Assembly: GCA_029532415.1 (NCBI GenBank)
Contig: JAQOTA010000047.1
Location: 3,736,626 to 3,800,625 of the forward strand
Length of the DNA: 64,000 bases
DNA from: Marasmius tenuissimus
Taxonomy: Eukaryota; Basidiomycota; Agaricomycetes; Agaricales; Marasmiaceae
Reading direction: 5' to 3'
The translations under genes were made by a program, and so were the position numbers. The notes below the pieces were generated by a model. It saw nothing but the letters and a program-made list of their open reading frames with translations, was not told where the DNA came from and ran no database searches. Positions 1 through 10,841 of this stretch are shown here, in pieces. Each line of letters opens with the position of its first letter. The stretch's first letter is position 1.

Positions 1-584
1 TCCGGGGTGGAGTAGAGTCCTTGGCAATAACGTCAATCTGATGTCTATCGTCAAAGAAAAACGAGCTAGATACAAAATCAACATAAGTAGGACGAGTTTG
101 AAAATTATCAACATACAGTCGTGGTAGAACTTCCTGAATGATAGACCGGAAGTCTACATGGTCAAGATCATATCCAACTATAGACCTTATCCTGCGGAAT
201 GTGTCAAGTAGTTCAGATCAAATAATGAATCAACTATCAACACATGCACTGTGCAGACTTACCCAATGTTCTTGACACTGAAGGTCAATACACCTTGTGT
301 CTGACCATTTCTACCAATCATAGTTGTAGCAATAACTCCTGCAACTCCTGCATCTGGCCTTGTCTGTGCGATCACAACACTTGTTGGATCGTTTGGCGCC
401 CAGAACCAGGTAAAAGTGACAGTCTGGTCAAGAGTTAGTGTGTCTGGAACTCCTGTGACAGAGAAAGGATGAGTGGGCCCTGTAAGGAGACAGATGATTT
501 GTCTAGTGAGGGTATTAGATAAGGGATATCCTCACTCTTGGATAGAGACAAGTACATGTACAGAATGAACAGAAGGTTTCCCAT
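1..584 (-). CDS. DSGWR/PPxY-family surface protein, copy A (3' end outside window)
   Basis: Signal-peptide exon 584-536 (MGNLLFILYMYLSLSK), ectodomain exon 479-263, a 75-nt exon 191-117 containing I-V-G-Y-D-L-D, and an exon from 65 to the window edge containing S-F-F-F-D-D-R-H-Q-I-D-V. All three introns have GT..AG ends and all junctions are phase 1 or 2 and in frame. The ectodomain motifs F-S-V-T-G-V-P and F-T-W-F-W-A-P-N-D-P-T-S align with copies E, M, O and P. The family reading predicts a secreted ectodomain on a single-pass membrane protein; the stalk, membrane segment and tail lie beyond position 1. No break is visible in the part present, so it may be functional. Function unknown; it is assigned only by similarity to the other copies here. 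Confidence 0.7.
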
Positions 585-1150
585 TTTGGATAGCCATTGG
601 GATTTACAAGATCGGGGACAAGTATCAAGCTGGGAGAGAAGACCGAGGAAAACCTGGGAAGGACCGTAGCTTGTGTTGTCAATGTAATAAGAGGTGCACT
701 TAGAATACAGCATCAATAATTGTTGAACTCAAGATCAAGACGTAGGCAGAGACATTGATTCTGGTTGCAATCCATGAATGCTAAAGGTTTGATCTTGGAC
801 ACCTGCTTCTTTTGTTGTGGGGAATGGTCTCCTGATGGTTGCCTCAACAACCATCCCTCCATCAAATCTCCCTTCTACGTCTTCTACACCTTTTTCTTCC
901 TGGCTATATGCACCACCAATGCTTCCCCAACTTCTCAGGCACCTTTACATTGCTTTCCACCAAATGTTATTTGGCCCAGAGTCAGTTGACCTTTTGATCT
1001 GTTGTGGCCATTTTGCTGTTTCCTGTTGCCCCGCTTCTAAGTAACATACAGCACTGCCTTTGATTTGACTCCGCCTGATACTCATTTTCGGTTACTCTTG
1101 AGCACTTCCCAGTGAAAACTGCTTATGTGAATCACGGGAGCTTTTGCATT
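585..1150. other. intergenic stretch between copies A and B
   Basis: Only short overlapping open frames. A minus-strand stretch near 770-800 reads F-S-I-H-G-L, faintly like the family ectodomain, but stops surround it. I see no supportable gene. Confidence 0.4.
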
Positions 1151-1545
1151 GAGATCATTATATATCACCTAGTCTTCCTGACAGTGGTTACGCTTCCACC
1201 CTTGGATGGCTGAGAGTGATTCTCAAGTGTTAGTCTCCAACCCAACCATTGTTGGTATGATGAAATACTCCAGCTCTTGCTCTGTCTCTGTTGGCATTTC
1301 TCCGTGTTAGCACCATGTTTACGGTTGCCAGTGATTTCATTTTGGTTGGGTCCCTTTGTACTTCTGTGGGATATTTTTTCGGATGTATGCTGATATACCA
1401 TGCAACTGGAGATAGAAAGATAGATAGACTTACTTGGTGGTGATGTTGCTTCTCTGCTACACGAGAGTCTTGTTTGAATCCAACAGAACTCGAGGATCAA
1501 TGGGATAAACATGGTATTGCGGTATATGGGAAAAAATCCACTATT

Positions 1546-2194
1546 TGTTGTTCTTGAGTCCCTCAGACCGACAGAGATACGTATGGACCTGGATGCTTAA
1601 TGTTCAAAATCATTCGATTTTTCTTCAGTAGAACTCCTTGCTGGTGCTGAAGTACCAATACATGCTCGGAGCAGCATATGGGTAAAATCTAAATGCACAG
1701 TGAGATGAAACTAAAACCTCACATATTGACTATAAGAGAATTCTTGTGTTCTTGTAGATGCTTGCTAGAGGTCATAATCGAGTAGATTGTCCTAAAGCTT
1801 TGAGACACAAAGTCTCCAGCTTTTATACAAGAGTCCTTGTCTATCTACAAGTCATAGAACATAGGGTGAGAATATAGCATATGGTACATATTGCATATCA
1901 GTAAGCATAAGTGCTCAAAGAGCAGAGTGAGTAAGTAGGCATAGTCATACTAGCTTTCTATCTAAGTAATCTAGAGAGAAAGCTCAGTCAGCTTTGAACA
2001 CTATTGGGTGCAAAGCTGAACCTTGTTATAAACCATAGAGATAAGGTGTGAGTACTGACTAACTACAGAGTCCATCTGAGTAAGTACAGGATCTTTCATA
2101 CGAGTGTAAGTGTCATAGTGAAAGAGTCTATAAATAATAGATGCGTAAATCACATGTCAATAAAGTGTATCACATGGTAACCACATGTTCAACA
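1546..2194 (-). repeat. LTR of a copia-type element (3' LTR, minus strand)
   Basis: A 649-bp segment beginning TGTTG and ending CAACA. It directly follows, in minus-strand sense, a purine-rich tract (GTGAGGGGGAG, 2195-2205), as a 3' LTR follows its polypurine tract. A TATAAAA lies on the minus strand near 1823. The 5' end of the element is missing, so no second LTR or target duplication can be checked here. Confidence 0.6.
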
Positions 2195-2815
2195 CTCCCC
2201 CTCACTAAACTCTTATAAATATTTGAGTTAGTGATACTACCAAAGATCATTTAGTCTGATGGTAATATTGGGTAACACCATTTTGGTGCATTGTGAGCGT
2301 GAGGTCCAGAGTTCAATTCCCAGGAGTGCCCAAAGGTAAAAATAGAAGTATGATGTCATTAAGTTGCGCAAAAGTTGGAAATCTTCGCAGCCTAACTATG
2401 TCATAGTAGTGTGTGCAGGCCAAAAAATTCAGCCCACAAAAACGTCCTTTTGAGCATTTTTACTGAAAATGAAGGCCTAAAGCTTGTCTAAACTTCTCGA
2501 ATTTGACCTTGGCTAGGTTCTTTGTTAAAAGATCTGCAGGTTGGTCTGCAGTGGGTGCATAGTAGACGAGAATATCCTTCTCAGCAACTGCATTCCAAAT
2601 AAAATGAAATCTAATATCAATGTGTTTTGTGCGCTTCTCAGAGACTTTGTTACCACTGAGAAAAATAGCACCTTGATTGTCACTAACACAAGGTATTGAT
2701 TGCATTGGATAGCCAATTTCTTCGAGTAGAGATTTCATCCACTTAATCTGACATGTACAATCAGAGAGAGCCATGTATTCGGCTTCTGTGGATGATAGGG
2801 AAATAAAGAGAAAAA
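2195..2815 (-). mobile_element. Ty1/copia remnant: RNase H C-terminus and polypurine tract
   Basis: The minus strand encodes L-S-S-T-E-A-E-Y-M-A-L-S-D followed by about 95 residues ending at 2460. This is the standard C-terminal end of copia Pol: the E-A-E-Y motif of RNase H, a D-N-Q-G-A motif and the H-I-D-I-R-F-H motif. Upstream parts (integrase, reverse transcriptase) are absent, and coding similarity stops near 2815. Downstream come a short 3' untranslated stretch and the polypurine tract before the LTR. This is a truncated, dead element lying inside family copy B. Confidence 0.8.
2252..2320 (+). promoter_or_regulatory. tRNA-like A box and B box pair
   Basis: TAGTCTGATGG (2252-2262) resembles a Pol III A box and GTTCAATTCC (2311-2320) a B box, about 48 bases apart, opposite in strand to the copia remnant. 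The sequence does not fold into an obvious complete tRNA. It may be a decayed tRNA or SINE head, or chance. Confidence 0.25.
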
Positions 2816-3066
2816 CATGGGGGAAAAGTACCTGGGGACCAAGGGAAGGGAAAACAATAGGTGGATTCGTAACAGTTACACGTGGGAATGAGTTGGATTT
2901 TCTGTCTCAACAATGGCGGGGAGAGGAATTGGCATATGATAGGGATTGTCGGAAGGCACAGTCTGACTCTGAATGGCAGCTTGTCTAGAATTTCTATCCC
3001 AGACCGACAGCCAAGAGCAACCGCATAATCCCGGCATTGACTCTCGTCTGGCAGCATCTGTCATTG

Positions 3067-3798
3067 ATTTTAAAAATGTAGGTGCATCAGATCTACTACG
3101 TTAAGGGCTCCTTTTGCGAGACTCTAAGCTGCTTGGGGTCATATTTACTCGTCAAATTTCTATATCGCAAGATACCTAGTCAATCCATATTGTCGTCCCT
3201 GGCGGTGGTGAAGACGGTCAGATCTCATGGCGTGCTTGATTGTGCCAACGGCGGAGATGTACGCCCGAGCTACTTCGGGAGGTCCCCGAACGAAATGGTA
3301 CGTACTGGTGGGGTAAGATGACGTGAATGGCACCTTCGCGGTCAAAGAGATTTTCTTGAAATTACCGTAAGTCGACGAAAAACGCTCCGAGGCTTTTCAA
3401 CCAACTGTTAGGATCCCATGGCTGTTTTCGTCGCTGCTGACACACCAACATTGCGCAGTGGGATGTAAGTATATCCGCTGCAACAACTATGATCCAACCT
3501 TGATCTTGAAAGAAAAACGACCCGATCCAATTACTGTCTTTAATCGAGGCTCACCTCCTCTTACAACCACAAGCAGTCCATCCCCAGGAGGACAAGCTTC
3601 ATCAACGTTTGGCGCACGATCGCAATAAGTCGAGATTTTGAATCGTCGTAACTATTGCGAATGTCAAGCCCTAGCTCAAAGATAATCCTACGGTCACGTC
3701 AGCACCAATTACATTAGCGACTCCGACCATTTTTACCACTGCTAGTGGCAGCAGTGGGAAAACAGGGTCCGTATCCAGTCTGCCGTTCAAACTGATAG
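3067..3798 (+). pseudogene. upstream part of family copy C, not resolvable
   Basis: A stretch at about 3510-3630 reads P-D-P-I-T-V-F-N-R-G-S followed by a Ser/Thr/Pro-rich run, like the FF-x-x-x-I-T-V exon and stalk of other copies, then hits a stop. GTAAGT donors occur at about 3366 and 3469. No signal exon or intact ectodomain could be assembled. Confidence 0.3.
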
Positions 3799-4371
3799 AC
3801 TGACGAGCAACACACGACCTCATGCAGCCCTCACTCTCCATCGACCACCGATGCTGCCTTGAGTTCCCCCAAGTCCAGAGTAAATCCCGCCTGGATCACG
3901 GAAAGTATCATGGGAATCTTTAAGCTGCTTTTATTTGTCGGGTTAGCATGGTACTTTGTAGAAAGGAAAGAGCGGTTTGCCACTCATACTGAACCTTCCG
4001 ACAATTTATACCCGTTACCGTTCCCTCTTCCCCTTCACCTCAAGAGTGGGGAAACCCCACCTCACTCTCGGACAAAAAACAACCCTGTTGTTCAGGCAAC
4101 CGCCTCGAACAACATCCAAGAGCCCGAGCAGCGTAAGGAGCCTATAGATACACAGCAATATGAAATCATCTCAGTACTACCAGCTGCCGTGGATGGAAAT
4201 TCTGCCGTAGAGGAACGACCGAGGTTGGAAGTACCGAGAGTCGGGATCTTCCATCACGCGGATAGTGGGTGGAGACTGGCGCTCGAGGGACGCTCTCAGC
4301 CATCTGAGTCCGGAAGTAGAGTTTTGTTGGAAATGCCACCTACTTACTCAGAGGCGGGCCAAAGGATCTGA
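3799..4371 (+). CDS. DSGWR/PPxY-family copy C, membrane and tail exon
   Basis: An open exon of 191 codons follows an acceptor-like TAG. It has a Ser/Thr-rich stalk, one hydrophobic helix (about 3895-3957: I-M-G-I-F-K-L-L-L-F-V-G-L-A-W), a basic stop-transfer patch, S-D-N-L-Y-P-L-P, and the conserved end: H-H-A-D-S-G-W-R-L ... L-E-M-P-P-T-Y-S-E-A-G-Q-R-I. The cytosolic tail is intact and carries P-P-T-Y, the core WW-domain ligand. The ectodomain upstream could not be joined in frame, so the whole locus may be a pseudogene despite this clean last exon. The closest relative in the window is copy B. Confidence 0.5.
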   Translation, partial: TDEQHTTSCSPHSPSTTDAALSSPKSRVNPAWITESIMGIFKLLLFVGLAWYFVERKERFATHTEPSDNLYPLPFPLPLHLKSGETPPHSRTKNNPVVQATASNNIQEPEQRKEPIDTQQYEIISVLPAAVDGNSAVEERPRLEVPRVGIFHHADSGWRLALEGRSQPSESGSRVLLEMPPTYSEAGQRI

Positions 4372-5438
4372 GTAATTTCGAAGATAGGAATTGTATTTCA
4401 TATTCGATGTGAACGGGTTATCCTAGTAAGAGTGGGGCGATACGTGGCGCAGGTGCATAAGGAGAGCATTGGCGATGCTGATCGAGCCAACAGCAAACAA
4501 TGTGAGAGGTTTGGTGCGGAAGATTGCTGTGCACAACTGCTGTATAGTTCATCTCGGCTTGAGATGAGAAGATCCGCAGCACAATAGAGCATGACATACC
4601 TCAAGATCACGGACAACGAATGTTTCACCCCTCCGTAACTCCTTCTTCCCTAGCTCCAATAGATCTCAAATCGTAGCCTGTCGCGCCAAGCTAAAAGTAA
4701 GGGCTTGTAAGTGAAAAAGCGTTAGTGAGGGCGCGACGTTGTTCATATCTCCATCAAAGTGCCATTTGAACAGAGACAGATCACCTTCAAAACTCGGAAC
4801 TTCAGCCGCCTCCACCTGGCTGAGGCGACATTGAGAGTATTTTTGGCAAAATTGGCACGGAGCTCGCAAGCGAGTGGCGATGTTGATAGGCATCGAAGGT
4901 CCTTCACTGAGTTGATTCGAATGTGTTCAAGACCATGAGTTGGGAGAAGTTTTCTTCCAACATCGAGCGCTACCGCAAGGATCAGTCCGCAGTTGAGATC
5001 GAGATTGGAGGGGAATACGCACGCAAATTTTCCCCCCTCCAGATTGATAAGGCTATTTTTGCAAAGCTGCGGCGGAAAGATGGCTGTTGAGAGTGCAAAC
5101 ATCGACAACATGTCATAGGTCGTACTAATGTTGCCCTGATTCGACCGGGTTCCGCTTCCATGAGAGATATGAAGACCTCTGTCGACGTACTGAAGCTGTA
5201 TCGACATCGGCTCAGTGGGGGTTCGGAAAAAATATCTTGTTTGTTGGTGCTATCGTTTTTGACGTGTCTTCAGTTCCCACGGTCACCGACGCGAGATTCG
5301 GTTCAATAACCGCAAGCCGCACATTGGCGGGACAATGGTTGTGTATCCTGCTGCTCATCAAAATAAAGATGTGCAGCAGAGAACCGTTAAATTCCTCGCC
5401 CTCCACTACCTCTCTCTCTCCTGTCCTGCCTTTTTCCA
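4372..5438. other. spacer downstream of copy C; decayed duplicated minus-strand sequence
   Basis: A minus-strand open frame of 154 codons lies at 4743-5207. The DNA around 4640-4960 resembles 14880-15120, downstream of copy G, so these spacers were copied together with the family genes. The frame is not conserved between the two, so I do not call a gene. Confidence 0.35.
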
Positions 5439-6710
5439 ATGCTCCGAGTCGCCAGGTGTGTACAACTAGTTTGCGAAGTGTACACATTTTGCTCACCATA
5501 TTTAGGTTTCTTCTGTCAACACCTCAGATATTTGTTTGCTTCATGATCTCCTCTCAAGCTACAGTCACTGTTGGAGATATGAGCCGAATAATATCAGTTC
5601 AGGATCCACGAGCATACACCACTCGAATGGCCATCGAAGGTGCTGAATTGAGAAAGCCGTCCGGTTCGGTGGTTGTTACCGTGGCGGGGGGAAGGTGATA
5701 TTCCTCCGGCAACTCACCGACTCACACAATTTTAACGTTGCTCTCAGGTTAGATCATCCGGGAGGCTCGGCTGGTAAATGTGAAACTGGCGATGATGAAC
5801 CAAAGGGTAATGGGATACGGGGCTTTGAGCTTGAGTATGGCATAGATCTTTCAATCAGTGCAGGCCGACTTCTGAAGAAGTCATTTGGCCCATCCAGAGA
5901 CTCACCAGGTGGCTCAGGGTGCCCGAGAACAATTACGGAATCTCAGGACATCCGTGAGTACCCAAGTCAATAAGATTGTATCAACTGATGTGACCCCCAG
6001 CAGCGAAAAAGGCGAAATACCTGCGCCAACAAGCCGTGCAACGTCGAGCTTCCCAACCACGCAGCATACTCAGAAAGCGAGATTGGGGATAGTCATCGGA
6101 AGCATACTTGGAACACTCACGGTTCTGTGCCTTGTTGCAGTGCATGGAGATTCCACCGAAAGAAGAAAAGCCAGGTGCCAATGGGTACTGGGACACTGCC
6201 ATCGAACGTCAACGAAAATGCTCGGATAACGCCATATCCTATTCCTGGGGCGATCGAAGTGAGAGAGAAGCGAACTCGGCGATCTCATTTATCAGGATTC
6301 CCGACCTGGAGGAGACCTGCGAAACTTCTTCAGGTGGGATCGAGAACCGGGAGAATGCAACACTGTTGCGAAGGCATAATAATGACCGTTCGGTTCAAAT
6401 GTCTTCAAGAGTGCCTCCTCGCGCTCGGTCGCGGCACAGACCCACGGGTGCTGCCCGCTCAAGTATCATTCCAGCACAGACTGAACAGGGAAGAGATACC
6501 GCTACCGAGCGAATCACAGCTGGACCAGCAAACACGAGTCTCAATATTATCGTGGGTCGACACGAAATGGTAGATCCATCGAGAGGACCGATATTTCGAC
6601 ACACAGACAGTGGTTGGAGGCTAGCTATCGCGAGAGCTGCCTCTCAGCCATCTGAGGCTGGAAGCGGAAGTACATTAGAGATGCCGCCTACTTATTCGGA
6701 GGCTGGTTGA
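5439..6710 (+). pseudogene. DSGWR/PPxY-family copy D, frameshifted
   Basis: Exon 1 (5439-5455), a 50-base intron and exon 2 from 5506 give a plausible signal peptide (MLRVARFLLSTPQIFVC) and an ectodomain with T-V-T-V-G-D. A further exon follows to about 5955. The membrane helix (G-I-V-I-G-S-I-L-G-T-L-T-V-L-C-L-V-A-V, about 6089-6145) is in one frame, the juxtamembrane motif I-T-P-Y-P-I-P-G-A-I-E-V in a second, and the tail H-T-D-S-G-W-R-L ... L-E-M-P-P-T-Y-S-E-A-G in a third. No introns explain the changes, so two indels are inferred in the cytosolic part. The tail itself is perfectly kept, suggesting recent decay or gene conversion. Confidence 0.6.
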
Positions 6711-7775
6711 AGACTTTTAGTGACTATTGTTTGTAGTTTGGAGATAAAGCGAAAGTCGACAGAATACGCGACGTGGTGAGCAAGGATGGAGAAGTGAGGA
6801 GATACGGAGTTGACATCGAGAATGGTATGTAGACAAGTCGAGAGTTGAGAAAGACGAATGGTTGCTTTCGACTGACAGATCCAAAACATGCTCGCGGAGA
6901 AACAGCGCTTCTCCCTCCACGTCATTTATGGAAAAATGCTTGGGAGGATCGGCCGTTCTGCAGGCGAGGAATGAGGTCCCTAAACCTCGAACATCTTCCA
7001 GCGTCATCGTGCAAAGCTGTTGTTATCGGTTGTATAAAGATGACGGTACCAATGACGTATTTTCACCCTCACATTCGTCTATAACATGGTGCTGACAGCT
7101 ATTGATTCCAACCTCGAAGGTCAGATTAGGATGGAGATCAGAGACCAACTTATGGTACTCAGGCGGTCTACCACCAGACGAACAGAGGTTTCCTTGAGCT
7201 CCCTTGAGGTGTATGAATGGGCAGAACCGTTGGTCTAAAAAGAGGAAGAACACATTGAGGGCTGAAGCGCTGAACGTATGATTTGACCACCTTCGTACCC
7301 ACATGTGAGAAAGGTTCAGTACGGTATAAGTACAGGAGATATCCGTGTTCGCCTATGACTCTGATGCATATCAACATCTTGATTGATCTGATACTGATCC
7401 TGTGAACACAAAGGTTGGCTGCACTTTCCGTGATGGCCGTCTCTTTTTCGCTCATTTCAAAGTTTTTTTCATATCCAACCAGATGAATTGGGTGAGTGGC
7501 CACACGAGCGTAAAGCCCTTACAATTTAAAAGGCTCGTACAGTATTGCCGATGATTCTATGGGGATCAAACCCCGAACATTCAGTACCTGTATGTCGGGA
7601 TTCAAATCAGCATGTTCATCCACATCTTGATTCTCGTGCTCAACAGATGTCGATGGTCTATGGTGAACGCACCTTCCAATAAATTCCCGAGTCCGATTGA
7701 GCGGTACAGGGTCCTCTTTCGCCACCTCACCAATACACTCCTTTTCGACATTTTGGGTCCCAGTGGATCTCTATC
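6711..7775. other. spacer between copies D and E
   Basis: Short frames on both strands only, none with recognisable motifs or a consistent splice model. Nothing supportable seen. Confidence 0.4.
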
Positions 7776-9193
7776 ATGAGAGTCCGACAACCATTCGTTT
7801 TGTGAGTGAAGATCGTGCCAGAATCATAGAGCTACGATTAAGACCTTCAGCGGGGATTTTAGATTTCTCATCACAGAGCGCGTCCAAAGTTTCTCTGCTG
7901 CAGGCATTCCAGACCAAGTCTCTCAGGGGAAAACGGCTCCCTTGACATGGTTTTGGAGTCCTGATAAACCAACAAGTATCTACCTAGCGAGAACGGTCTC
8001 GGGAGAACCATTCGTTGGTATTATTGAGCCCTCCGTCGTGATAACAAAGCTAGTTCAAACACAAGGTATTTTGACTGTCTCCTTCGGTGACGCTGGCAAG
8101 TAGGTCCGCCCAGCTTCCTGTTTGACCCGTCATTTTACTTCATTTTCTTGCAGGATCATGCTTATTGTGGGATACGATCTGGACCGTGTTAGAATAAATC
8201 CGGTATTTGGGATTGCTCAGACACGACCGTGCGTTGTTTGTTTCCAACATTGATATTATACTTACCATCACCTAGCCCGACTTTTTTTGAAGATCAACAT
8301 TCAATTACCGTTGGTGCCACGGGTTCCTCACCCGGTGATGGTCTTCCAGCGCAAACTCCAACGGCCACACGACCGCAACAGTAAGCTTACGAGGTCGGAA
8401 TATTTCCCAATGTCTCAAAATGTAGCTTAGAGTTCAACCCCCACTTTCGACGGCATCAACCACAAGATCAGCGTCGACCGCGTTCGATACCCCCCACTGA
8501 TAGTCATAGTGGCAAAGAAACGTCGAGGCGGGTATCAGGTTTGTCTCCCAACTCCGAAACACTGATGATCGAGATGTGATTAGTGGCCGGCCTTTCACAC
8601 ACAGCGGATCTATACCACCCGATTCTCTGCTTAGATCAACAATTAAAACATCTACGGGTACCAAATCCGGTCCTCGGTCAGCAGAGTCTTCGACCGGTAC
8701 AGGAGAACCTACGAATTTGCCCAAGGAACGGCCAAACCCTGGGTTAATTGCAGGGATTATCATAGGGAGCCTCACATTCATCTTGCTTGTGATGGTTGTG
8801 TGGAAAATCTTGAAGAGGAAAAGACGCGTTGCCTGTCAACCTGTACTTTTCAACGAGACGAACTTGAACCGAGTCCTCCTTTCCAGCGCTGTGGAAGCTA
8901 CGGAGAAGCCGCCTCAACCTCGGACGATGGAAAGCCCAACTACTGATACCCGCTTGAACGACGTCCCAGAACTTGAGCAGCGAGGGGAACCTACAGATGC
9001 AGAGGAGAATATACCCCCTATTGCGAGTGGTATTGATACCACGGAGGGACAGAGGTTGGGAGTACCGAGCGTTGGAATTCTGCGCCACACAGATAGCGGG
9101 TGGAGACCTACGCTCCAGCGACATTTTCAGCCCTCCGGAACGGGAAGTGGGCGTTTATTAGAAATGCCACCCAGTTACTCGGAGGCTGCATGA
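7776..9193 (+). CDS. DSGWR/PPxY-family surface protein, copy E (intact)
   Basis: Five exons: 7776-7801, 7863-8099, 8154-8228, 8276-8380 and about 8539-9193. The sum is 1098 nt (365 aa), closing in frame. Order: signal peptide (MRVRQPFVLFLI), Ig/Kre9-like ectodomain (F-S-A-A-G-I-P ... T-W-F-W-S-P-D-K-P-T-S), the 75-nt exon with I-V-G-Y-D-L-D-R-V, P-T-F-F-E-D-Q-H-S-I-T-V, a Ser/Thr/Pro stalk, a helix near 8740-8805 (I-I-I-G-S-L-T-F-I-L-L-V-M-V-V-W), a K-R-K-R-R stop-transfer, and the tail H-T-D-S-G-W-R ... L-E-M-P-P-S-Y-S-E-A-A. The acceptor of the last exon is the least certain junction, because that intron would be about 158 nt. Predicted single-pass plasma-membrane protein with a cytosolic P-P-S-Y motif; the ligand is unknown. 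Confidence 0.8.
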
Positions 9194-10841
9194 ATAAATG
9201 TAATTCTCTCCTGATGTCATCTCGGAGATGATAACGTACTTTTGATTTGATGGAGGAAGCCTCTTGTGCAAACAAATTGCGGAGACCAGCTCGTTTATAC
9301 CGTACCTTTATCCACACTGATGAGTTGAACAACTTTGAATGCAGTAAAATAGTTTGACACTCATTGCAACGTATTTCGAACCACTCGTGTAACTCCCAAA
9401 TATCGATTCCGTCAGGACCCTTCTGGACCTTTTCCATTCAATCCCTGTTGCCAACTTCGTGAGAGGACTCGCTCGAGAAACTGAAAACTAAAACGGATGA
9501 AGATTCGGGTGTTAGATCTTGAGTCGACTCAGCACTAGGTGGGTCTTCGTTTTTGTGCTCAATTCGAGTGGTGAGCGCCTAACCAATATTCTTGTCTCAC
9601 TTGCAGATTTGTGGACTGTACAGGTCGGCGTATTTGATGTGCCTCTCGCGACCTCCTTGCTGACTTTGGTTATCCTGACAAAAAGTTTATCATTGCTGAA
9701 AGTGAAGTTTCATTGACAAGGGGTGTGAGCTCGAACGTATATGATCTCCAACTTGCCCACCAAATGCAAACTTGATTTCCTCTGCCATCCGGGGGTTTAG
9801 TTTGTGCAACTCCGCTCTGAATGCCCCCGTGAGTCAAGGTGAACTAGGAGTCAATCGTGCAATCATCGTCGTGTCGAGCCTGTCAGCCAAAGTTCATCAT
9901 CGGATGAGAACCAGGTCTCAAACAGCTGTTCCACAAGTAATTCTCACAGTCAGTATGTACTACAGCATGCTTTACGCGAGGCCGGGGGATTTATTGACAT
10001 CACTTGGTAGTGAGCGTGAGCTTACTGGCAAGATAAGAACACACATACCAATCAGGTGATTTTGTTCTACGTCCCTTACCCTCGAAAGCTTCAAGAACAC
10101 TCACAACTGTGTCCTGACAAGCCGTCGACCAGAGGCCTCTAACTGAAATAAGTGGCGGAGAGGTTTCAGTTTTGAGTCTCGACTTGTGGGTAGAGGCGTT
10201 ATATCATCTCTGATGAGTTGTGTTCCAACAGAGCATGTCCCACTTTTAGACAACGCAGCGACTCGGCATCTCTTACCTGCAGTGGGCTGAGGTGATGCCG
10301 TGAGTTCCAAGAAGTTAGTGAAGTGGCGGCATGGAACGCCGTACGCGAGTTGAGATGGAGTGGATAATTGATAAGGATCGAAAGTACTTGACTAAGCCCA
10401 CGCGAGTGTCAGAGGCATCAAGAATATTTCAGCGCTCACTGTTATGGATGTACAAATTCGTCGAGTTGATTGCAATATTAACCCGACCCTGAGGTGGAGC
10501 CGTTGACGGACCCAATCTTCTTCTCTCTTCAGGGGAGAAACCGAGTGGTCGGTTCGGTAATAGCCGTATCCTCCAGCTGGAAGGACTGAGTATGATCGTG
10601 GTGATTTGTGAACAATGAAGTCTGTTCCTACGGCAATTTATGATCCTTTACCGCCCCAAGAACAGCTTCAGCAGTATATTCGGTCTCAATATTCGACTCA
10701 ACATATCTTAGCAAAGAGATGGTTGTGTAGTAAAATGTTCATCACGAGTCAAGGAGCTGAACAATTAGCCTAAAAGCCCCCCTGAAACTCGTGCTAACCG
10801 AACGTTGCCCTGAATCCATCGTCTCTCTTCTGCGTCATTCG
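9194..10841. other. spacer between copies E and F
   Basis: About 9530-9800 resembles 18450-18640 at the DNA level (shared core around GTGTATTYGATGTGCCT), indicating copied spacer sequence. No gene could be modelled in either place. The rest shows only short frames. Confidence 0.4.

Larger units (their letters stand above)
1151..3066 (-). pseudogene. DSGWR/PPxY-family copy B, split by a copia remnant
   Basis: Two pieces of one minus-strand gene flank the copia insertion. The upstream piece (about 2870-3066) reads S-D-N-P-Y-H-M-P-I-P-L-P, the juxtamembrane motif seen as S-D-N-L-Y-P-L-P-F-P-L-P in copy C, preceded by a shortened membrane segment. The downstream piece (about 1165-1512) reads H-H-T-N-N-G-W and, after a 5-base duplication (GTTGG) that shifts the frame, R-L-T-L-E-N-H-S-Q-P-S. 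The final L-E-M-P-P-T-Y-S-E-A is missing. The ectodomain exons are not recognisable. It is dead by three criteria: the insertion, the frameshift and the lost tail. Joining the two pieces into one gene is inference from order, strand and closeness to copy C. Confidence 0.5.
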
